Shown here piece by piece: positions 58,208 to 64,000 of a stretch of DNA of 64,000 bases. Origin of the DNA: G963691835 sp963691835 (GTDB lineage Bacteria > Pseudomonadota > Alphaproteobacteria > Thalassobaculales > Thalassobaculaceae); assembly GCA_963691835.1 (NCBI GenBank), contig OY829383.1, positions 4,836,001-4,900,000 of the forward strand, read 5' to 3'. The position numbers and the translations under genes were made by a program. The first letter of the stretch is position 1. Each line of letters opens with the position of its first letter. The notes under the pieces were generated by a model. That model saw nothing but the letters and a program-made list of their open reading frames with translations, was not told where the DNA came from and made no database searches.

Positions 58208-60754
58208 TCACCCCACCAGCAGACGCATCAGTTGGCCGCGCCCGCGCGGCAAGGCGCCCAACCCGCCGGACAGACCGGCCGCCACCGACGTCAGCACGCC
58301 CAGCGCAATCGGCAAGAAGAAGACGACCATGCCCGGCGCCCAATCGACACGAATTGCGCCAGCGACGATCGCCCAACTGGCCAACAACCCGGCACCGCCC
58401 CCAACCAAGGCTGCGACAAGACCCGTAGCGGCCGTCTCGGCAAGACGGGCGAGTGCGATTTCTCTCCGGGTCGCACCGACAACCGACAGCGCCACCGCCT
58501 CGCGGCGACGGGAGTCAACGTCCGCCGCGACCGTCGCTGCCAGGGACAGCGCCCCTGCCAGCAAGAGGGCGGAGGCGATCAGGAGAGTGCCGAGAATGGC
58601 CCCCTCGACCACTTCCGTCGCTTCGACAACCAGCTTCCGCACATCGATCGACGTGACGTTCGGCGCGAAGTCGACCAGTTCCGCATTGAACGCGTCCAAG
58701 CTCCCCGGGTCCTCGGCCTGAAGAGAGACAATCCACCCATGCGGCGCATCACGGAACGGGTTCGGCGTTGCAACCACCAGGAACTCGGGACGCATTGTCC
58801 GGTGATATTCCTTGCGGATGTTGGCGACACGGGACGTGAACACCCGTCCGAGCACGCTGTAGGTCAACTCGTCCCCAGGCTTCAGATCGAAGGCCTGCAT
58901 CACGTCTTCTTCCGCCGAGACCAAAGGCGGGCCGTCGTAGTCCTCCGGCCACCACTCTCCGGCGACCAACTCTGATCCGGTCGGTCCGGCTGACCAGGAG
59001 AAGCTGCGGTCACCTTCGATCACCCAGTCCTTGTCTGGGTTGACCAGTGCTTCTTCCACTGGGACGCCATTCACCGCCAACATCCGCGTCCGCATGAACG
59101 GCGTCGCCTGCAATCCGCCCAACGCCGGGGTTTCGGCAACGATTTGGCGGATGCGTTCCACTTGCGGGGCCTGAACATCCAGCAGCACAAGATCCGGGGC
59201 CTTCTCGGGGATCTGCGTCCGGAACGCGCTATCGAGGGATTGTTGAACCGCGATGACGCCGGTGATCCCCGCGATGCCAACGCCGAGGGCAAGCGTTCGG
59301 AGCATTACTGCTCTGCGGTTCGCCATGCCCTGTTTGCTCGCAAGAGCTATGAAGCTCTCCGCTGGCAGACGTCCGGCGATGCGGGCGGCCAACGCACCGA
59401 GAAACACCAGGAGAGCCGAGACCACCGAAAGTCCCGCCGCCGCCGCGGCCGCCATCACTGGGTTTGGCAGCCCGATGATGGCAAGTCCGGCGGCGGCCGC
59501 GACACAGGCTGCTGCAACCGCTGAGGATCGCCGCGTCGGCCCAGCGCCTGGCACGTCCTCCCGCATCGCCCGCAAGGGTGAAAGATGCGCGATCCCCGAC
59601 AATCCGGCCACCATGGCGCCGGACAGGCCCAATGCCAGCGTGGCCGCGACAAGGACAATGCTTGGGCCCATGTCGCCGAACGACCAAACCAGATGGAGTT
59701 GCTCTGTCAGCACATCCAGAAGCAGCCAAGCCCCGACCACCCCAAGCCCCAACCCGAAGGTCAGCGCGATCAGGCCCGCCACAGAGACCAGAACGACGTG
59801 CAGTGACACCACGGTTGACGCCGTCGCGCCGGAGAGCCGGAACTGAGCAATGGTCCGGCTGCGCCGGCCGATCCACATGGCGACTGCCGCCCAAGCACCG
59901 GTCAACCCGATGGCGAAGGCCGCAAGACCCGAGACCCCCAGGAATGTGGTCGTCCGTCCCGCAACCTGACGGACCCGCTCCGCCGCATCATCCGGGCTTT
60001 GAAACTCCCAGCCGCGTTCCGGTTCCACGGCCCGGACGGCTTCCAATCCCTCCGCCGGGGCCAGGCCTTCAGGAAAGCGAACCCGGGCTCGATACTCCAT
60101 CAATGATCCGCGCCCGGCGAGACCGGTTGCCTCCAGAGAGGCGAAAGGGATCAGGACACGCGGCCCCAACATGAACGTGCCTGCGGACAGGCGGTCAGGC
60201 TCCCGGGCGATAACATCCCGGATCTGAAAGGACACCTCCCCGACTTGGATGGTGTCGCCCAGACCAAGACCGAGTTGGGTCAGCAACGTCGGCTCGACCA
60301 CGGCACCCGGAACACCGTCCCGAACGGCGACCACGGCTTGAAAGTCCCCTGAGCTCATCAGTTCGACGGCGCCGATCAGGGGATAGGCGTCATCAACGGC
60401 CTTCAACTCGACTGTGACGCGCCGGGAGACGGAAGCCGACTCTGCTCGTGCGGTCGATCGTAGCTCCACCACCCGCGACAGCGCGCCGATCTCGCCGAGC
60501 GCTGCCAGGGTCCCTGGGTCCATCGGTTCGTTCACGACGGTAACGGCCACATCGCCGCCCAGGATGCGCCGCGCGTTATCCTGCATTGCCTGGGAAAGCC
60601 CCGCGCTCAACAGCCATACGAGCCCGAGCATGGCACCTGCTATGGCCACGCAGACCATGAAAAGACGAAGGCCGAGAATACCGTGACCCAACTCCGCTCT
60701 CAGAAGACGCAGAACGATTCCGGGACCACTCGCCGCTGTCGTATCCGCCGACAT
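58208..60754 (-). CDS. ABC exporter permease, FtsX/YbbP type
   Basis: An 848-residue permease with about ten membrane segments arranged as one N-terminal helix, a large extracytoplasmic domain, three helices, three more, a second large domain and a C-terminal three-helix bundle, as in YbbP/YbjZ-type duplicated FtsX permeases. SRRREAVALSVVGATRREIALARLAETAATGLVAALVGGGAGLLASWAIV is the family core. It works with the ATPase encoded upstream. ATG 60754 directly follows that stop (TGAGATG); ATG 60775, overlapping the ATPase gene, is possible. The cargo is unknown; YbbAP homologues are often near esterase or lipoprotein genes. Confidence 0.9.
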   Translation of the reverse strand: MSADTTAASGPGIVLRLLRAELGHGILGLRLFMVCVAIAGAMLGLVWLLSAGLSQAMQDNARRILGGDVAVTVVNEPMDPGTLAALGEIGALSRVVELRSTARAESASVSRRVTVELKAVDDAYPLIGAVELMSSGDFQAVVAVRDGVPGAVVEPTLLTQLGLGLGDTIQVGEVSFQIRDVIAREPDRLSAGTFMLGPRVLIPFASLEATGLAGRGSLMEYRARVRFPEGLAPAEGLEAVRAVEPERGWEFQSPDDAAERVRQVAGRTTTFLGVSGLAAFAIGLTGAWAAVAMWIGRRSRTIAQFRLSGATASTVVSLHVVLVSVAGLIALTFGLGLGVVGAWLLLDVLTEQLHLVWSFGDMGPSIVLVAATLALGLSGAMVAGLSGIAHLSPLRAMREDVPGAGPTRRSSAVAAACVAAAAGLAIIGLPNPVMAAAAAAGLSVVSALLVFLGALAARIAGRLPAESFIALASKQGMANRRAVMLRTLALGVGIAGITGVIAVQQSLDSAFRTQIPEKAPDLVLLDVQAPQVERIRQIVAETPALGGLQATPFMRTRMLAVNGVPVEEALVNPDKDWVIEGDRSFSWSAGPTGSELVAGEWWPEDYDGPPLVSAEEDVMQAFDLKPGDELTYSVLGRVFTSRVANIRKEYHRTMRPEFLVVATPNPFRDAPHGWIVSLQAEDPGSLDAFNAELVDFAPNVTSIDVRKLVVEATEVVEGAILGTLLIASALLLAGALSLAATVAADVDSRRREAVALSVVGATRREIALARLAETAATGLVAALVGGGAGLLASWAIVAGAIRVDWAPGMVVFFLPIALGVLTSVAAGLSGGLGALPRGRGQLMRLLVG

Positions 60755-60755
60755 C

Positions 60756-61436
60756 TCAGGAGACAACCAGACCATCCTCGATCATCAGCGTCCGGTCGCA
60801 CCGCGCCGCCAAGGAAGGATCATGGGTGACAAGAATAAGGGCGGTGCCGGATGTCCGCGCCAACTCGAACATGGTTTCGATCACGACAGCGCCGGTTCTT
60901 TGATCAAGGTTGCCGGTCGGCTCGTCGGCGAGAACCAGCCGCGGCGACGCAGCGAAAGCACGAGCGATCGCAACCCGTTGCTGCTCGCCACCCGATAGGG
61001 CGGACGGCCTGTGGCTAAGCCGGTGTCCGAGGCCTACGCGTTCGAGCGTGCGCGTCGCGACCGTATCCGCATCAGCCCTGCCCGCCAGCGTCAGCGGCAA
61101 AGCGGCATTCTGGAGGGCCGTCATGGATGGCACGAGATGATAGGCCTGAAAAACAATCCCGATATCGCGCCGGCGCAGAAGCGTGCGATCCCGTTCGCTT
61201 TGCTCGGCCATATTCTGGCCCAGGACGTGCGCGTCCCCGCTGGAGCTTGGCTCCAGTCCACCGATCACAGCAATCAAAGAGGACTTTCCCGACCCCGAAG
61301 GTCCGGTCACGGCCACGATCTCACCGGATTGAACGATCAGGTCGATCCCGTTCAAGACAGGCACCTCCCCCTCCGGTGACGGATAGGAGAGCTTAAGCTG
61401 GGACAGATGGACGACCGGCTGTCTGATGACGTTCAT
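60756..61436 (-). CDS. ABC exporter ATPase, YbbA/LolD type
   Basis: A 226-residue ATPase. Walker A is GPSGSGKSS (45-53), the signature is LSGGEQQRVAIARAFA, and Walker B is LVLADEPTGNLD, the LolD/MacB/YbbA form. ATG 61436 has GAGGGG upstream and is preferred to the extension at 61463. It is coupled to the FtsX-type permease. No lipoprotein-release partner is present, so YbbA is more likely than LolD. Confidence 0.93.
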   Translation of the reverse strand: MNVIRQPVVHLSQLKLSYPSPEGEVPVLNGIDLIVQSGEIVAVTGPSGSGKSSLIAVIGGLEPSSSGDAHVLGQNMAEQSERDRTLLRRRDIGIVFQAYHLVPSMTALQNAALPLTLAGRADADTVATRTLERVGLGHRLSHRPSALSGGEQQRVAIARAFAASPRLVLADEPTGNLDQRTGAVVIETMFELARTSGTALILVTHDPSLAARCDRTLMIEDGLVVS

Positions 61437-61600
61437 GGCCCCTCTTCGGCACGCTGGGAACAACGATGGCTCCCGTCGATATAGGGTCGACGCGCCGAGG
61501 GAGAACCATCAATTGCTCCGGAAAGCCGATATGTGGGCCTATGCTGCCTCTTCAGAGCGTGGTTTCGAGGCAAGCGGTGGGCCCAACAAGGACCCCAGCG

Positions 61601-62575
61601 CTATCCGTTGGCAACGCCAGGGACGTTGACGTAGAGCGCGTAGAGGGAATGGCTGGAAGCCATGAAAAGGCGGCTGTTCGCGCGTCCGCCAAAACACAGA
61701 TTGGCGCACCGCTCCGGCAGCGCGATGCGCCCGATCGGTTTGCCGTCGGGGGCGAAGATCATCACACCGTCCAGCTCGGCAGCCCCCATGCCCCAGCCGC
61801 ACCAGAGATTGCCCTTCACATCGATGCGCAGGCCGTCAGGCGTTCCGGGCCCGGCGTCGATCACAACCCGTTTTCCGCTGATCGTCTTCCCATCACCCGA
61901 GACGTCGTATTCCAGGATCTTGCGGGTGGGCACGCCCCGGGATTCGACGATGTAGATCTTTGACTCGTCCGGGGAGAAGGCGAGGCCGTTCGGTCCCAAG
62001 ATATCGTCGGCAACAATTGTTGCGGTACCTGTTTCCGGATCGAGGCGGTAGACGTTCTGCCCCAACTCCGGCTCGGATCTATGACCTTCGTAGTTGCCGA
62101 GAATGCCGAACACCGGATCGGTGAACCAGATCGATTCGTCGGACTTCACGACAACATCGTTGGGGGAGTTCAGACGCTTTCCCTCAAAGCTGTCGATTAG
62201 GACAGTGACGCTGCCGTCGTACTCGGTCCGGGTCACCCGCCGGCCGCCGTGCTCGCATGTAACCAGCCGTCCCTGACGGTCGCGGGTCTGGCCGTTCGCG
62301 AAATTGGAGGGCTGGCGATACGCGGACACCTGCCCCGTGACCTCGTCCCAACGCAGAATGCGGTTGTTCGGGATATCACTCCAAAGAAGATACCGGCCAT
62401 CACCGAACCAGATCGGCCCTTCGGACCACCGGCAGCCCGTATAGAGCCGCTCCACGCTGGCCAGCGGGAGCTTCAGCGCATCGAAGCTCGGGTCCAGCGA
62501 GATCACGGACGGGTCTGGATACCGCAACGACGGTTTCCATTCGCTGATTTGGTTGGTGTCGTCGGACATTGTCAC
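61601..62575 (-). CDS. SMP-30/gluconolactonase-family lactonase
   Basis: A 324-residue six-bladed propeller of the SMP-30/gluconolactonase family. Metal-ligand motifs are WSEGPIWFGDGRYLLWSDI (Glu), NSPNDVVVKSD (Asn), GPNGLAFSPDES and PDGLRIDVKGNLWCGWG. It hydrolyses sugar or aldonic lactones. There is no signal peptide, so it is cytoplasmic. It follows the UxaA-type dehydratase by 35 bp on the same strand, suggesting lactone-to-sugar-acid-to-2-keto-3-deoxy-acid conversion. ATG 62575 or 62569 may be the start, with GGTGAG upstream. Confidence 0.92.
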   Translation of the reverse strand: MTMSDDTNQISEWKPSLRYPDPSVISLDPSFDALKLPLASVERLYTGCRWSEGPIWFGDGRYLLWSDIPNNRILRWDEVTGQVSAYRQPSNFANGQTRDRQGRLVTCEHGGRRVTRTEYDGSVTVLIDSFEGKRLNSPNDVVVKSDESIWFTDPVFGILGNYEGHRSEPELGQNVYRLDPETGTATIVADDILGPNGLAFSPDESKIYIVESRGVPTRKILEYDVSGDGKTISGKRVVIDAGPGTPDGLRIDVKGNLWCGWGMGAAELDGVMIFAPDGKPIGRIALPERCANLCFGGRANSRLFMASSHSLYALYVNVPGVANG

Positions 62576-62610
62576 TCACCCGGGCTGATGGAGGACGGAT
62601 CTTCGTCCGG

Positions 62611-64000
62611 TCAGGTCACCGGACCCGGATTGAATAGCGCAAGCTGGTTGGAGAGACCAAGGCGTTCGGCACACGTCTTCTCGCCACTGGCAACAGCGAG
62701 GATCTTCTCGAACATCTCCAAGCCCATCTCTTCAAGGCTCCGGTTCGCCGAAATCACCCGGCCCGCATCGATGTCCACCAGATCATGCCATCGCCTTGCA
62801 AGGTCCGTCCGGGTAACGACTTTGATCACCGGCACTTCGGCCAGGCCATAGGGCGTTCCGCGGCCGGTCGTGAAGACATGGACATTCATCCCCGCCGCGA
62901 GTTGCAGCGTGCCGCAGATGAAGTCGGAGGCCGGTGTTGCGGCGAATAGAAGACCTTTTCGTGTGGCCCGTTCGCCTGCCGGCACCACGCCGGACAGGGG
63001 CATTGAGCCGGACTTGCTGATCGAACCCATCGCTTTCTCCGCGATGTTCGACAGCCCGCCCTTCTTGTTGCCGGGGGTTGTGTTGGCGCTGCGGTCGGAC
63101 TGCCCCGACTCCAGATAGGCATCGTACCATGCCATCTCCCGGATCAGGTCTTCGGCGACATCCGGTGTAGCGGCGCGCGCGACCAGACGGTCGATCCCGT
63201 CCCGAACCTCCGTCACCTCCGAGAACATGACCGTGCCCCCGGCCCGCACGATCGTGTCCGCGGCGATGCCAAGAGCAGGATTGGCCGTCACACCGGACAG
63301 CGCATCACTACCGCCGCACTGCATCCCGACCACCAGATCCGAGACCGGACACGTCTCCCGCCGCCTTGCATTCAAGGTGCTCAGATGACGCTCTGCCGAC
63401 TGAAGGATCGAGGCAATCATCGCCTCGAACCCAACATGTGTTTCATCCTGGAGTGTGACGAGGCTTGTATCCGTCTGGGCCTCCGATGCGTCGCCCGGTA
63501 TCTGAAACATGTCGGGAAACAGCCGGGACGGCTGCAGCTTCTCACAGCCGAGACTCACAACCATCGTCGAGCCCGACAGATTGGGATTCCGGGCGATGTT
63601 GTGCAGGGTCCGGATCGGCACCGCCGCACCCGGCGCGTCGATGGCAACACCGCATCCGTAGGTGTGATCAAGGGACACGACATCGTCGACGTTCGGGTAC
63701 TTGGGAAGGATTTCCCGCCGGATCCTGCCGACCGCATGTCCAACAACGCCGGAGACACATTGGACCGTGTTGGTGATGGCCAGAATGTTCCGGGTTCCGA
63801 CGGTCCCGTCCGGGTTCCGGAAGCCTTGGAAGCTGTAGCCTTCCAGAGACGACAGCTCGGCGGGCGCGCCGGACGGCATGGCCAGTTCGGAGAGAACCGG
63901 CGGCGACGGCATCTCCAGGTTTGACTCCTTGACCCAGGCGCCCGCGGGGATCGGCTCCGCCGCGTACCCAATGACCGTGCCGTACCGGAGGACAGGGTCG
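62611..64000 (-). CDS. Altronate/galactarate dehydratase family protein with SAF domain, partial at the right edge
   Basis: The frame stays open to the window edge, giving at least 463 residues and continuing outside. The first visible residues VLRYGTVIGYAAEPIPAGAWVKESNL are the end of an SAF domain; then comes the large UxaA domain: FQGFRNPDGTVGTRNILAITNTV, HTYGCGV, GCEKLQP and MQCGGSDALSGVTANPA. These cysteines ligate the Fe-S cluster or metal. The fused SAF-plus-large layout is like altronate dehydratase UxaA and galactarate dehydratase GarD. It dehydrates a sugar acid to a 2-keto-3-deoxy acid. Which sugar acid cannot be told. The SMP-30 lactonase follows. Confidence 0.92.
   Translation of the reverse strand, partial: DPVLRYGTVIGYAAEPIPAGAWVKESNLEMPSPPVLSELAMPSGAPAELSSLEGYSFQGFRNPDGTVGTRNILAITNTVQCVSGVVGHAVGRIRREILPKYPNVDDVVSLDHTYGCGVAIDAPGAAVPIRTLHNIARNPNLSGSTMVVSLGCEKLQPSRLFPDMFQIPGDASEAQTDTSLVTLQDETHVGFEAMIASILQSAERHLSTLNARRRETCPVSDLVVGMQCGGSDALSGVTANPALGIAADTIVRAGGTVMFSEVTEVRDGIDRLVARAATPDVAEDLIREMAWYDAYLESGQSDRSANTTPGNKKGGLSNIAEKAMGSISKSGSMPLSGVVPAGERATRKGLLFAATPASDFICGTLQLAAGMNVHVFTTGRGTPYGLAEVPVIKVVTRTDLARRWHDLVDIDAGRVISANRSLEEMGLEMFEKILAVASGEKTCAERLGLSNQLALFNPGPVT

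Noticed and set aside
1..64000. Mobile elements, phage genes, CRISPR arrays, tRNA or rRNA genes
   Set aside because: I looked for transposase or integrase motifs, regular spacer-repeat arrays, CCA-ended cloverleaves and rRNA-like stretches and found none.

Overview
This is GC-rich DNA (roughly 60% G+C by eye) that reads as the chromosome of a metabolically versatile Alphaproteobacterium, probably Rhodospirillales- or Rhodobacterales-like. The evidence is a SmoEFGK-MtlK polyol operon, UgpBAEC, a PAS_5-type PAS protein, a PutA with an Lrp-type PutR, many GntR/IclR/LysR/SorC regulators, and G/C-ending codons throughout. I see no rRNA, tRNA, CRISPR array, phage gene, transposase or plasmid gene. 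The window is about 90% coding and is built as a string of catabolic modules, most with their own regulator and several with their own importer.

Layout. 1-8.7 kb: a LysR regulator, the hyuA-hyuB hydantoinase pair downstream of it, a divergent hydrolase-cupin operon, a NodB/PuuE-type deacetylase, and a BtpA-family protein overlapping a phosphoribosyltransferase. 8.9-15.9 kb: an aldehyde dehydrogenase with a clear terminator, the glycerol-3-phosphate ABC importer ugpBAEC, and a GntR/FCD regulator with a perfect 18-bp palindrome next to it. 16.0-22.0 kb: a thioredoxin-fusion protein overlapping a CGSC (UGSC-family) protein, a dialkylglycine-decarboxylase-like aminotransferase, an SDR and a ketosteroid-dehydrogenase-like flavoprotein. 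22.1-30.1 kb (minus): one operon with an amidohydrolase, a sugar-type ABC importer (binding protein, double ATPase, two permeases) and two IclR-type regulators. 30.5-32.5 kb: an OmpR-type winged-helix/TPR regulator and a 1-Cys peroxiredoxin. 32.7-41.5 kb: a SorC regulator, smoEFGK, mtlK and two PfkB kinases. 41.6-45.2 kb: a long aconitase B and a PAS protein. 45.2-54.1 kb: an Asp/Glu racemase with a GntR regulator, divergent from a muconate-cycloisomerase-like enzyme, a TRAP importer, a ThDP enzyme and a D-amino-acid-dehydrogenase-like flavoprotein. 54.1-58.2 kb: putA and putR. 58.2-64 kb: a YbbA/YbbP-type ABC exporter, an SMP-30 lactonase and a UxaA/GarD-type dehydratase running off the end.

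Most notable. (1) The regulator at 22710-24080 is an IclR-type winged helix fused to a cytoplasmic copy of a periplasmic binding protein, and that copy is clearly paralogous to the importer binding protein encoded in the same operon. Sensor and transporter therefore probably read the same ligand. (2) Three TTCAG repeats with an exact 11-bp period lie between the OmpR-type regulator and the peroxiredoxin, the spacing used by OmpR/PhoB-family proteins. (3) All four solute-binding-protein genes are followed within 6-16 nt of the stop codon by a strong GC-rich stem-loop without a U-tract, before the next transporter gene. (4) The thioredoxin/CGSC pair is a little-studied putative redox module. (5) The 45-54 kb cluster looks like an uncharacterised pathway for an amino- or hydroxy-acid-like substrate.
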